DNA from: Periplaneta americana
Taxonomy: Eukaryota; Arthropoda; Insecta; Blattodea; Blattidae
NCBI RefSeq assembly: GCF_040183065.1
Contig: NC_091123.1
Location: forward strand, 6,840,501 to 6,904,500
Length of the DNA stretch: 64,000 bases
Reading direction: 5' to 3'
Part shown: positions 11,334 to 22,487 of the stretch, piece by piece
Layout of the letters: every line of letters begins with the position of its first letter
Position numbering within the stretch: position 1 is the first letter of the stretch
Program-made: the position numbers and the translations under genes
Notes under the pieces: model-generated
Database searches by the model: none
Told to the model about the DNA's origin: nothing
The model's input: the letters and a program-made list of their open reading frames with translations, nothing else

Positions 11334-11914
11334 CAGACGTGGACAAATTATTAACAAAATTGACGATTTTTATGATATTTTGTTTACAAAATTTGACTTT
11401 TCAATTTAGACTACAGTTGACAATTTTGGATATTTCCATCATTACGGTAGAGAGAAATATGCAAAAATGTCAACTGTAGTTTAAATTGAGGAGTCAAGTT
11501 TTGTAAAAATATATAATAAAAATCTTCAATTTTGCTAATAATTTGTAAATTAGCAAAAATGTCAACTGCATTGAAGAGTCAAATTTTGTAAAAATATAAA
11601 ACAAAAATATTCAGTTTTGCTAATAATTTGGAAATATCCAAAATGTCAGCTGTAGTCCAAATTGAAGAATCGAATTTTGTAAAAATATACAATAAAAATC
11701 TTCAGTTTTGCTAATAATTTGTAAATATGCAAAAATATCAATTGTAGTCCAAATTGAGGAGTTAAATTTTGAAAAATATGCAACATTAATCTTCAATTTT
11801 GCTAATAATTTGGAAATACACAAAAATGTCAACTGTAGTCTAAATTGAAGAATGATATTTTGTGAAAATATATAATAAAAATGTTCAATTTTGCTAATAA
11901 TTTGTCCACGTCTG
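11334..11914. mobile_element. TA-flanked element made largely of about 100-bp tandem units
   Basis: Ends CAGACGTGGACAAATTATTA at both sides as inverted repeats, each next to TA (11332-11333 and 11915-11916). The interior holds about five tandem units containing GTCAACTGTAGT and TTTTGCTAATAATTTG; the first unit is inverted. No transposase. Tc1/mariner-type MITE by termini. Confidence 0.7.
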
Positions 11915-11934
11915 TACTATACTATACTATACTA

Positions 11935-12255
11935 TACTAAAGTCCACTATAGTTCACTGTAGTCTATTCAATTGTTGTTTTTCGCGAGAAACTATTCAAT
12001 AAGACTACTGAATATTTTGAAAAATCTATTTGCATACTTACTGACTTCAAGGGGACTATATTTAATATAATTAAATATGTACCAAACCTATACGCACATA
12101 GAATTATTCCAATTCAGAAACAACTAAGCAAACTAAAAGAACTCCAAAAGGAAATAACATTTCAATGGATACCTAGTCATTGTGGTATACCTGGAAACGA
12201 GAAAGTCGATAATATTGCAAAACAAGCAACATATTTGCAACCAAGACCTATTCAA
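11935..12255 (+). pseudogene. RNase-H LINE fragment
   Basis: Plus-strand translation near 12155-12245 gives TFQWIPSHCGIPGNEKVDNI then AKQATYLQPRP, the fourth catalytic segment of an RNase H domain. The same motif is intact at 19.9 and 34.0 kb. Upstream is a piece of the dispersed repeat seen at 10.0 kb. Confidence 0.7.
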
Positions 12256-13425
12256 TAAGATATGAATGTATGAAAGTAGGCAATTAACCAATTCGTTTCT
12301 GAGAGAATACACTGTGGGAATTTTTTCAGCCCTTATTAGAATAAGCAGTGTATAGGTACCAAAGGGATGTTTTTGCAATGGTAGCAAATTCCCCTCATCT
12401 TTTACTCCCCAAAAAATTGCACCCTCATTGAAAGAATATAGATTTAAGTCACAACTAATGCTAGGTTCTGAAATTAGGCAAATAGTAGAAAGAAACTATG
12501 TATCTAAATACGATTATTTTTTTATCTGTTCTTACCACAGAAGAGATTTGATAAACATCTTGAATTTTGAAGGACGGTTTCCAAATTTGAGAAATGTTCC
12601 GTATCTATTGTAATTCGTTAACAGGAAGCTGATTGTCCCAAATTTAAAACTCACGGTTCTTTTTTTTTAGTACTGGTAGTAGTAGTAGGTAGTAATTTCA
12701 TTTCCATTGCACAGATACAATGCTTGGACATGAAATATAAATAAGATAAAATAATAAATTATACAGTAATATAGGCTACTGGTACTAATTGATAAAAATC
12801 GCAGTTACAAACAAAATAGAATAGGTACAAATAGATGTTTAATAAATAGAAAATTGCAAACTAAGTAATCGATTTCTGTATGTTGTTACCTACTGAATAG
12901 GTTCCGGTAGCAGTTTTCAAGAATTTTGGCAATGAAGTGTCAGATTTAGTAAGTTCTTGTTTATGTATAGGTACCAGCTTAAAATGCTATTTCTGAAAGG
13001 GTATTTTCCCAGAAACTTTGAAATCGATGGACATAAAAAGCAATTGTTCACCTGATGTAATTGAAGCAGAGTTGTTGATTTCAATTTAATTTCCATTACG
13101 CATGTCTTACAAAGTTTTTTTAACCATTTCAAATTAAATATTAACTTGTTGAAGAAATGGCTGTAACTGGCTAAATGTAAAATGTTAAATTTAATTCTGG
13201 AAATGAATTGTGAAATGCGACTTCAAGCATAAAATGGAAATTAGTGTATTTTTAATCCGTGACAAATAACATTGCTTTATTCTTCATTTCAATTTTAAGT
13301 TATTTACATTCTAAGAGTGTTTATATGTCTATTCCTTATCCTAGCTTAAGTTTTCTGGCAAATGTTCGTCTCTGATCGGAAGTTTAATTGCCTTTCTTGC
13401 TACAACCTAACTTAAGGGTATATGT
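12256..13425. other. No recognised genes or repeats
   Basis: Short frames only; a small AGTAGT microsatellite near 12675. Confidence 0.4.
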
Positions 13426-14172
13426 ACCTGAACGACCACAAATATTATCAGAAAATGCAGGCTCTAGATTTTTAAAATTTCATAAGAAAATGAACTCACA
13501 ATTGGACAAAATTTACAAGGGATCACAACAAGACTTGTTAGAACTTAAATATCTGATAAAAGAATAAAAGAGTTTATTAATATTTTTAAGAAATTCACTT
13601 TTTAATTTAAATTAAATTTTCCAAAAGTTGAAAATTTTCACACATTTCATAACTCCACAACCATTAGAGATAGAATTCTGAAATTTTGTACACTGATTTA
13701 GCATCCATTTATGAAAAAAGTAGACTACAGTAATGCCCATTTTTATGAAAACAGAAAAAAAATAGGTCAAAAATATTATGTGAATTTTAATATATTTTAT
13801 ATAGGACAAATAAAAAATTAATCGTATTATAATTAACAACTCTACATGTCTGAGAGTAGTCTACTTTTCAGAAATAAGTGTTTATTACATGCAGGAAAAA
13901 TATTAAATATGTCACAGAGACCATAACAACGTTATGGTTACCAAATGATGTAACTGCAGAATTCTTTTGTTTTTTAGTACTCTGATAAAACTGGTTTGAA
14001 AAATATTATTAGTAACCTTTTTATACTTTTATCGGATATTTAAATTCTAATAAGTCTTGTTGTGGTATCTTATACTTTTTGTCCAATTGTGAGTTCATTT
14101 TCTCATAAAATTTTAGAAATTTAGAGCCTGCATTTTCTGATCATACTTGTGGTCGTTCACATACATATACCC
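13426..14172. mobile_element. TTAA-flanked inverted-repeat element
   Basis: Arms of about 150 bp, from GGGTATATGTACCTGAACGA (13426) to its inverse ending at 14172, flanked by TTAA on both sides (13422-13425, 14173-14176). Central part AT-rich, noncoding. The TTAA duplication suggests piggyBac-type mobilisation (inference). Confidence 0.65.
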
Positions 14173-14210
14173 TTAAGTCCCATGAGTAACATAATGCTGT
14201 GCTCTCTCAC

Positions 14211-14325
14211 CTGAACCAGTCTACGTCAGTTGTGGGCTGAGCAAAGGCAACAAATACTGTGGACTGCGATGGCTCTATGTGCATAGTGATGTTTTCAGGG
14301 CACTCGATCTTGGGCTTCGGGAATG
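14211..14325 (-). CDS. Matrix gene exon 9: first half of HYR domain
   Basis: A 115-base exon, phase 1 in and phase 2 out (acceptor TGTTTCAG, donor TTCAG|GTGAGAG). It gives 37 residues beginning FPKPKIECPENITMH and ending TDVDWF. The PxIxCPxNI start and the following hydrophobic strand (TVFVAFAQPT) match the N-terminal half of a hyaline repeat (HYR) domain, an Ig-like beta fold of extracellular proteins. It joins exon 8 (DGFC-M-P) and exon 10 in frame. A TTAA-flanked mobile element ends only 34 bp from its splice donor. Confidence 0.78.
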
Positions 14326-14814
14326 CTGAAACAACAGGAGTGTGAAACAGGCTTTGAAACAAACACCTTTGTAATGGAAATACTGTAGACAGAAGCCTTC
14401 TTTGTGAAAAGCCATTGGGTCAGTTGAATAAAAATCAGTAAAGTTTTATAAGTGATTACTTGGCACTGAAATTTATTACAAATCAGTAAAAGCAATCACT
14501 GATTTTCAATTGAATAAAAGTTTACTTTTACAGATAAATAATGCCTTGAAAATTTTAAGTGTTTACTGACTAAACAAATGAACAAATACCTATATTTAGG
14601 TCTGGTATATTGCAGATGGTCTTGCTAAATAATGTAAAAGAAGGCTCATTTTGAGCTGAGAACTTAATACTGTACTACAGTTCTTGTTTTTATGTGTTAG
14701 AAGTTTCTTTAAAGTACTGGGACTGATATCCCTTCTGTTTTTGCTCCCCTTTTCCTTATTTATAGTTAGAAAAGCTGTCATATTTTTTACAAACTTACTA
14801 AAAACAAATACCGT

Positions 14815-15004
14815 AAAGAGGGGTGACTTTGAACAGTAATTTAGCGCCTTTCTAAATTAAATGCTGTGCCCAATTGCGATAAAACTCTTTAAGTTGTCAA
14901 TAAACTAGTTCAGTTCTTTCGCAATAGGGTGCCGCATTTAATTTAGAAAGGCGCTAAATTACTGTTCAAAGTCACCTCAGCATTCAAAGTCACCCCACTA
15001 CAGT
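14815..15004. mobile_element. Small hairpin MITE
   Basis: Inverted arms of about 55 bp (14822-14876 and 14926-14980) sharing AACAGTAATTTAGCGCCTTT around a roughly 50-bp loop. GGGTGACTTTGAA recurs near both ends. Confidence 0.7.
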
Positions 15005-15485
15005 ATTCAAATCAATTGCTTAGCAAACTAAAAAAAAAGTATAATTACTGGATCAAACAAATAATACTGAACTTTATTCAAAACATTTTAAATGTTCACT
15101 GGAAAAAATGAGTTTTTTTTCTGAAAAAAAAAAAAAAAAGTAATAACTGATCAGTATTCAGTAAATTCTAACCTGCAAGTCAAGTTTTCTTCAATTGTCA
15201 CAAAGTAATCAAATTTCTGCAAATAAAAGAATTAACTTATTTTTATTCAGTTGACCCATTATTTCATCTCCCCACAAACTAACCACTTCTTGGCCCTCAA
15301 AGGATGACTTGGGGAACGTAAAATATATACTGAGGAGACATTATACCTAGAGAAAACACATGCTCAGTATGAAACTTTAATGAAAATCCAAAGTATAGGC
15401 TCTATGGGTACAAGAAGAGATTGTTGGCAATTTCAAGAATATAAATCAATCAGCCTCGGCAGATATTGAATGTTTGGAATCTTAT

Positions 15486-16544
15486 ACAAGGTGTAACAGA
15501 ATAACTATTCCTAATTTTCTCTTGTGAAAATAAACATTTCTTCTTAATAATGTAGTGTCCGGAAATGCTTCGTAAAAAAAAGCACTCACATTATGACTGC
15601 ATTTATGTTTCATCTGCACCTCAAAATCTGTGCTTCAGTGGCTGACCAAGATAATATCTTTGAAAAATATTGGAGTGCAAGAGGTCAAATGACTTTATTG
15701 TCAAACGCCTGGCATTAGAAAACAACAACATGTTTCAGCTGTTCTTGTTACCATGGAAATAATTTAAGTTAGTTTGTTGTATGTCACAAAATATCGTCAG
15801 TGAGTGACATGAATCCTAAAGCTGTGTAGAATCTCCGCAATCAATGGAAATTTTCTGTAAATGGATTTGTTGATAACTATCTAGTGAGATCATATCTTAT
15901 GTCTGCATGATTGAATGAACATGTTTATGGTATTTTTCTTGCGGTGATGTTTCTGGAGCTACTGGAAGATGTCCCGATTAATATTCGGAGAAACATGATC
16001 TTTCAACACGCATTTCGGGTTAAATTGTCGGAATTATTTAAATGTACATTTTCCGAATCATTGAACAGGGACAGCAGGTCCAGTTGCTTGGCTGGCACGT
16101 TCCCCAGATATGACTCCAGTTGAATTTTGTGTTTGGGGTCATATTAAATCAATTGTTTATGAAACACCCATCGACAGAGCAGAAGAATTATTTGCTAGAA
16201 TTATATTTGATTTTCACGATCTTCGTAACTGACCACAGATATTTCAAAGGATGTGTCGTTCAATCATACAGTGTTATACTTTGTGTGTCAACAATGGCAG
16301 TAGCAATTTTGAACAGTTCCTATAGTTTGTCAATAATAACTGATATTAGAGAAAAAAAGTTACTGTATAATCATAGAAAGTAAATAAAGTAACTTTCCAA
16401 GTTCAGATTCTTTAATTTTTTACTTCATTATATTATCATTTGAGAAGGAAACAATTCCGGACATTACTTTATTAAGAAAAAATATTTAATTTCATGCCCT
16501 CTATCACATCAGAATATTAGGAATAGTTATTCTGACACACCCTG
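15486..16544 (+). mobile_element. TA-flanked IS630/Tc1-type transposon, decayed, with nested LINE tail
   Basis: Inverted termini of about 30 bp share AGAATAACTATTCCTAAT and are next to TA on each side. The plus strand (about 15990-16320) contains LARSPDMTPVEF, VWGHIKSIVYETPIDRAEEL and NNGSSNFEQFL in shifting frames, the C-terminus of a DDE transposase. At 15620-15735 the 3' end of the RNase-H LINE is inserted. Non-functional. Confidence 0.7.
15620..15735 (+). mobile_element. RNase-H LINE 3' fragment
   Basis: CASVADQDNIFEKYWSARGQ then MTLLSNAWH, stop and AACAACAACA tail, matching the LINE end at 20.3 and 33.6 kb. It lies inside the IS630/Tc1-type element. Confidence 0.8.
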
Positions 16545-17215
16545 TATACAGGCAAAGACTGCTATCAAATAGCAATATGAGCAGACTCTGAAATGATTAA
16601 GGATTCAGGACTGTTTATTTAACTCCGGTCTTTTGAGGGAGGTTCTGTAAGCCTATTGAAGTTGAAGTGCTGACAATTGATGTTAAACACCTGTAATTAA
16701 ATTGAATTCGATTGTATTTAGTTCTATTTCATTTCAACCTCTCAAAAATATAATTCTCTGTATTTATCTTTATCTGTCAACGTTGGTGTCTACTGCATTC
16801 ACAGAACACAACAAATACAAAAGAAGCATAAATAGAATACAGCTCCTGATGCCATCTACACAAATCATAACCAATTGCAGGAACAAACAAAGTGTCAGGG
16901 ATGAAACTATTGAAATACTGGTACGAGAAAGAAAAATTAATATTACTCCAAACATTTCTAGGATCACCAATGCTCTCCCAACAAAAACCGTACTGCATGC
17001 TTGCTCTAATTTCCTTTAAAATATATTGTCTGTGCCCACACATAAACTCTCATGCACTTTCAAAACACAAACAAGTGCAGAAGTCGTGTTTTCTTTTGAA
17101 AATTAAGTCTGTAATGAATAAAAGATCAATGACAAAAATGCAACCAAATATAAAACTCATATTCACTGCAAAATGTAAAATAATACTGAACATTTTAACA
17201 AAAATTAGAACATCT
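16545..17215. other. No recognised genes
   Basis: Overlapping short frames on both strands at 16700-17200 show no domain signature or conserved motif. Confidence 0.4.
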
Positions 17216-17258
17216 TGATTACACAACTTTTAACACTGCGTCACTTCGGAATATGTAC

Positions 17259-18015
17259 GATAAGAACTTTCTTGTGTTAAATTTTAACGTACCTTGTTAA
17301 CATGTTTCGACCTATTTTCGGTCATCTTCGGAACTGGTCGTTGTTGGTCTTGGTGCCTCTTGTTTCCTGTGTGGGTGCGTTCGTAGTGTAGAGTCAAAGA
17401 GTGTATGTGTTTTGAAATTGAGTTGTGTGTTGAGAATATCGTTGGGGTGTGTTTGTATATTTCATATTGTTCTAGTGTGTTGAGTTTCTGGCTTTTTGGT
17501 TGGATGTGCAGTATTTCCATGTCTGTGTTGATGTCTCTGTAGGTGTGGTTGGCATTTGTGATGTGTTCTGCATATGTGGAGGTGTTTTGTAATTTTGTTA
17601 TGGCTGTGATGTGTTCTTTGTAACGTGTTTGAAATGATCTGCCTGTCTGTCCTATGTAGAAGTTGTTGCAAGTGTGTTTGCATACTCCTGTGTGGTTGTA
17701 TTTGCTTGTTTGTGTGTTGAGATGTTTTTTGTAGAGTGTTGTTTGTTCTGTATGCGATGTTGTAATTTAATTTCTTGAATGAGGTTGCAATTTTATGTGT
17801 GTTTTTGTTTTCGTATGTTAGTGTGATGTATTTTTTGTGTTCTTGTGTTTGTGTTGTACTCTTCTGTTTTTTGTGGTTTTGTTTTGTCTTATGTATTATG
17901 TTGTCTATTATGTTAGGGTTGTATCCGTTTTCTTGTGCTATGTATTTGATTTGATTTGATAGGTCGAAACATGTTAACAAGGTACGTTAAAATTTAACAC
18001 AAGAAAGTTCTTATC
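17259..18015 (-). mobile_element. Penelope-like retroelement fragment with GIY-YIG domain
   Basis: Perfect 55-bp inverted repeats (17259-17313 and 17961-18015) flank minus-strand coding remains. The frame at 17462-17980 gives RT-end sequence (NIIDNIIHKTKQ). After a frameshift the strand reads KYNHTGVCKHTCNNFYIGQT then GRSFQTRYKEH, the C-x-x-x-C and GIY-YIG endonuclease signature of Penelope-like elements, and continues with MEILHIQPKSQKLNTLEQYE. It is 5'-truncated and frameshifted. Confidence 0.75.
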
Positions 18016-18288
18016 ATATTATATATTCCGGAAAAATTAGAAATTAAGAATTTAAGACCTCACCATCCTGACAATTTATTTTTTCTTTGTGATGTGTTTG
18101 TTCCAAGTAATACATGTATCTCACCTCAGGTAACAGCCACACTCCGAAATACTACAAATTATAGAAACAAATGAAAGTAAAAAAGATATACCACAATAAC
18201 AAGCTCCGAAGTGAGGGAGAAACAAATCTGGGAAATGCAACAACCAATCAGGGACAGGGACAAGGGCTCAGGCAAGCTGCCTGCTTAC

Positions 18289-18481
18289 CATATGTGACAC
18301 GAATGTAGTTACGGGAGTCGCTAGAAGGAAGACCAAACCATGAACGCCAGCCTCTTATAGTGTGGGCTGACTCAACCCGAGGAATTTCGTTCGGAGGATC
18401 GTGTTGCGAGCCCAAGGCTAGACAAGCAGATGTGACACAGCTTGTAGTGAGTACTTGCACAGCACGCACAAAGGAAACCAT
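18289..18481 (-). CDS. Candidate first exon with signal-peptide-like start (possible alternative promoter)
   Basis: A GC-rich island inside the intron between exons 8 and 9. From an ATG at 18481 the minus strand reads 64 codons, starting MVSFVRAVQVLTTSCVTSAC and then LALGSQ, hydrophobic enough to resemble a signal peptide. It reaches a good donor (TATG|GTAAGC) that leaves phase 1. Exon 9 is entered in phase 1, so this exon could splice straight to the HYR half-domain. No homology is recognised, and the island could equally be a TE remnant or a noncoding exon. A TATAAAG at 18499-18505 is too near the ATG to be a standard TATA box for it. Confidence 0.25.
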
Positions 18482-18989
18482 CAGAACCGCATGTTATTCT
18501 TTATACTAAAACTTCATTCAGCATTTAACATTACTTAGTAACTTTGAATAAATTCTAACTTAAAATCTCGGTGAACTGAAATTAAATCTCATTTAATAGT
18601 GTCTTCTTCAGGAGAGAGTGGATTGTTCTTGTTCCATTGCTGATAAAATATACAACACACAAAATATCCATCTTCTGGTGAAACATGAGGGAAGGGAAGG
18701 TAACCTACTCGATGGGGTTGTTGGTACTATTCTTTTCTTTGGGAGGATGGAAGGAGTAGGAGAGAAGGGGAAGGATGGAGGAAGGGAGGGAGAGACGCAG
18801 CGAGAAATAATTATATTTACTACGGTTATTAGAAATTAGTAGGAACCTGAAAATTTCGCATTTGCGAAATCCGCGAATTTTTTAATTTTGGGGTAGAAAG
18901 TATTTTTCATTGATTAAAGTTCATGTTAACACTTTGTTAAAACCTAAAATTTACTCTGTCACACGTTAAAAGTGTTAAAATTGTTTAAA

Positions 18990-19440
18990 AAGGTATTTAC
19001 CTTCGACAGACGGCCCGTTTCGACGCTATTTGTCGTCGTCTTCAGTGTCTCTTGAACCACTGCTGATTTTGGCTCTGCGATGTGCAGTTGTCGATGGTAG
19101 GGGTGGGGGTGTGTTGTTCCTATGGTGGGGGTTGGCTGTCTGTATGTTATGACGTATTATGATGTCAAACAATGTGTGTGTATTGAACTGTAGTTGCGTA
19201 TTAAGTATGTAATGTGGGTGTGCTATTGTGTTCTTATATATTTCGTATTGTTCTAGGATATTTAACTGTAAACTTTTTGGTGTGATGTGTAAAATTTCCA
19301 TATCTGTTTCTATATTATTGTAGTCATGATTATTGTCGATAATGTGATCTGCATAATTTGATGTAATGTAAGGTTTGGTTATAGCTTTAATATGTTCGTT
19401 GTATCTTGTATGAAAGGATCTTCTTCATCTGTATGGGGAT
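18990..19440 (-). mobile_element. Penelope-like retroelement, 3' fragment
   Basis: The minus strand carries RRSFHTRYNEHIKAITKPYI (end of GIY-YIG), NYADHIIDNNHDYNNIETDM and MEILHITPKSLQLNILEQYE, then a Pro/Ser-rich end (SSGSRDTEDDDK). Same family type as 17.3 kb but a different subfamily. Confidence 0.7.
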
Positions 19441-19545
19441 TTAGCATGATTTTCTAGCAGAATTGAAAGTGCGAAAAACGCGAATTTAAAATTAAAGGCA
19501 CTTTTTAAATATTAAAACAATGAAACAATTGTCTTTAGAGACAAA

Positions 19546-20358
19546 TTGTCTTTAGAGACAATTATTAGGTACCCTTCACAAAACTGGCTTCATTTATACA
19601 CCGACGGATCCTTGATCTCTAGAGAACAAGGTGCCGGTGCAGGTGTTATGTGCTGTCTCTTCTCACTTTATAGATCTCTTGGATATGGAACAACAAGTTT
19701 TGATGAAGAAATCGTTGCAATAAGTGAAAGTCTCAGGAATCTTCTATTTCACATCAATAAATTTAAGAATGCAGTTATATTGTCAGACTCCAAAGCAGCT
19801 ATTCTATCAATAGTCTCTAAACACACACCTTCATCTCAAACAGCAAAAATAACTAAAATGCTCTCTCAATTAATATCACTCAATAAAAGAATTGTATTCC
19901 AATGTATACCATCCCATTGTGGAATCCTGGGAAACGAGAATGCGGATGCTTTAGCAAAGAAGGGCAGCACTGCTACTTACAGACCAGACAAATCTACGTA
20001 TTCCTCTGTGAAAAGATTTATTAAATCTACATACTTAGACTTCAACAAACAAAATTTGATAACACAATCTCAAGGGAAAAAATGGAACTCTCTGCATCAT
20101 AATCCACAGTTAATTCCCGATTTACCACGAAAATCGTCTGTAGTTGCATTTAGATTGGCAACAGGCCATGATTGTTTGGCCAAACACCTGCATAGAATTG
20201 GAATATATCAGTCCCCTAACTGCCCTAAGAAATGGATTCGGAACACCTCTAATCTATGCTTCAGTGGCTGATCATGATAATATCTTTGAAAAATATTGGA
20301 GTGGAAGAGGTCAAATGACTTTATTGTCAAATGCCTGGCATTAGAAAACAACAACAAC
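19546..20358 (+). pseudogene. LINE fragment with RNase H domain
   Basis: A 241-residue frame containing a whole RNase H fold. All four acidic catalytic positions are visible: LYTDGSL (D), FDEEIVAISESL (E), VILSDSKAAI (D) and GNENADALAKKG (D). It continues into the usual post-RNase-H region (LPRKSSVVAFRLATGHDCLA). Compared with the copy at 33.6 kb, the Cys-rich step (CPLCNSNQEMDSEHL) is shifted to a CPKKWIRNTS reading, so the frame ends early. The 3' tail is (CAA)n at 20345-20358. RT and endonuclease are absent (5'-truncated). RNase H removes RNA from the RNA:DNA hybrid during element copying. Confidence 0.85.
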
Positions 20359-20369
20359 AACATATTTTT

Positions 20370-20580
20370 TCTTTTCGGGATTTACTTCCAAACCTATCTC
20401 TTTACTTGTGTCAAGTAAAATTCTCGTGTTTTCCCTAATCGTTTGTGGATTTTCTCCTAAAATAGTCAAGTCATCCACATAGACAAGCAGCTGATGTAAC
20501 CCGTTCAATTCTAAACCCTCTCTGTTATCCTGACTTTCCTAATGGCATATTCTAGAGCTGTCTCCTCTATCCACAACCTG
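20370..20580 (-). pseudogene. Reverse-transcriptase fragment
   Basis: The minus strand, with frameshifts, parallels the RT at 39.4-39.6 kb: [17 protein letters not shown] in place of LLVYADDV, and [14 protein letters not shown]-like text. Decayed LINE core lying just below matrix exon 8. Confidence 0.6.
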
Positions 20581-20795
20581 AGGAAGTGCCATGCAGTGGT
20601 AATAGGAACCTACAATACATGAAGTAAATCTACACCTCTGCATATTTGTCTACTGTTTCTTCTCTATCATTTCACCAAAGAACTGCCATGTGTATTTTAT
20701 ATTTCATCAGTAATGGATAAATTCCACACCAGACAACTCTTGTTAATAAACCAGTACTCGAATTCCCCAAATAAATGCTAGTCTGGAATACTTAC

Positions 20796-21041
20796 GCATG
20801 CAGAATCCATCTTGTGGGCCGGCCCAGATGCCGTTGGCTTCGCAGACTTTGCGGTACTGCCCGTGCACCTTGTAGCCATGGGGACAGCGCAGCTCGCAGA
20901 CGGCACCTGCATGGTTCACTATCCTGCGGCGCCACCGTGCGCGCCAACGCTCTGGAGCCACCATGAAGGCTCGCCTCGTGCAGTGGAGGTAGCCGTATGA
21001 TGGGGTGGGCAGTGGCGGACACACAATGTCCATCCTCTCCT
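20796..21041 (-). CDS. Matrix gene exon 8: six-cysteine sushi domain
   Basis: A 246-base, phase 1-1 exon (acceptor ATGTTTCAG, donor ATGC|GTAAGT). It encodes a sushi-like module with six cysteines: IVCPPLPTPSYGYLHC, an Arg-rich loop (ERWRARWRRR), GAVCELRCPHGY, KVCEANGIW and DGFC. The Trp before the last cysteine is present. Six-cysteine sushi domains placed directly before a HYR domain are known from SRPX and SVEP1 families, and here the next exon is indeed HYR. GC content is about 60 percent against about 30 percent around it. Confidence 0.85.
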
Positions 21042-21327
21042 CTGAAACATGGGAACGTGAATAAAGTACCTTCCAGTATAACAAGTAAAGCCCGAATTTT
21101 TATGTAATTAATAAAACACTTTATTTCTTCTTATTTACATGCCCATAAAATATAAACGCTTAGGAATTCGGGTACCTTGTTTAGCATACTGAGATTTAAC
21201 GTTACATAATTTTGCACATTTGACATGAATTACAAATTTACATAGAAACTGTAAATGCTGGCTCTCAAATTGTGTCACTCAGTTTCTAGATTCTTCATTC
21301 TTGAATATACTCTTTTAACACTTATAT

Positions 21328-22469
21328 CAGGGGCGGCTTTCGAAGAGGGGCTGCGGAGCTGCAGCACCCCCAGACATTTGTGGCTCTTGTCTCGTTTTTT
21401 ATTATACTGTCTCTATTTAGCGACTCGAATTTAAAAAAAAAATTCGCTCTCGATGACATGGACGCAATCATTAGTGAAGTCACTTCCTCCCCTGGTGCTG
21501 CCAGAGCGAAACCAGAGACAAGGACTATAGAGTGAAGCCACTTCCTCCCCTGGAGCTGCCAGTCTCGTCTCGGATGCTTTGCGCGTTAGTTTTACCCCTC
21601 CCCCTGCTGCCTCTGACCGTGAATCCAGAGTTTCCAGGAGCTGCAAATTTTGCAGCAGTTTGTCAGTAGAGCGCAGTTTTAAATACATTTTCTTTAATGT
21701 TGTGAGTATAACAATTGCAACAATGTTTAATTCTGTGCAATATTTACAGTCTATTCAGTTCAGAACCTTAACAATTCAGGAGAAATGTGGAATTAAGTGC
21801 CCATCAGTTGAATCTCATAATGGAAAGAGCCGCTAAACAAAATACAAAGGCTCGCATATTTTTTGATAATTTATCCAGTATCCCTGCTTTCTTCTCTTGA
21901 TCTCCATACAGTCTGTATTAGATTAATGTGTTTCAAAGACAATTCCATCAGCTGGGGCAACAAGATGGGTTTAAAATAAGAACAGTAAATGTTGTTCATG
22001 AGAAGAAGGAGCCATTGCTAGAATGTTTTCAAACCATAATGGAATCTGAAACATCTAACATCACAATAAATGAGGCAAGCGCCCTGGTGCGTACTCTTGA
22101 ATATCCTGAATTCAATTTCTGGCTCAGTTATTTTTTTCATTTATTGATGTATCATGTATATATATTATACAACCAACTACAACATCGCCAGTTAGATATT
22201 TCTGAGGTTCAAATCTGCATATAAAAAATTAAATTATGGCTTATTTAACGACACTCGCAACTTTAGGGGTTATATCAGCGTCGCCGGTGTGCCGGAATTT
22301 TGTCCGCAGGATTCTTTTAAATGCCAGTAAATCTACTGACATGAGTCTGTCTCATTTAAACACAACTTGCAAGATAAGGCGCATGGAACTAATCTTTAAA
22401 TAAAGTAAGTTGCTTGGTATATTATTGTATGCAGCCCCCCCTTAATTCAATACCCACGAGCCGCCACTG
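21328..22469 (+). mobile_element. Non-autonomous hAT transposon with 8-bp duplication
   Basis: Termini CAGGGGCGGCT and, inverted, CAGTGGCGGCTCGTGGG, flanked by ACTTATAT on both sides (21320-21327, 22470-22477). The 1.14-kb interior contains about 60 codons (21928-22120) with LGQQDGFKIRTVNVVHEKKE, perhaps a transposase remnant. Inserted in the intron between matrix exons 7 and 8. Confidence 0.8.
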
Positions 22470-22487
22470 ACTTATATAATCACTGAT

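Noticed and set aside
16702..17218. Cluster of overlapping frames on both strands
   Set aside because: Low-complexity AT-rich reading with no motif and no splice or repeat evidence.
17462..17980. 172-residue His/Gln/Thr-rich protein
   Set aside because: About half is an out-of-frame reading of the Penelope-like coding sequence; the GIY-YIG text appears in the neighbouring frame.
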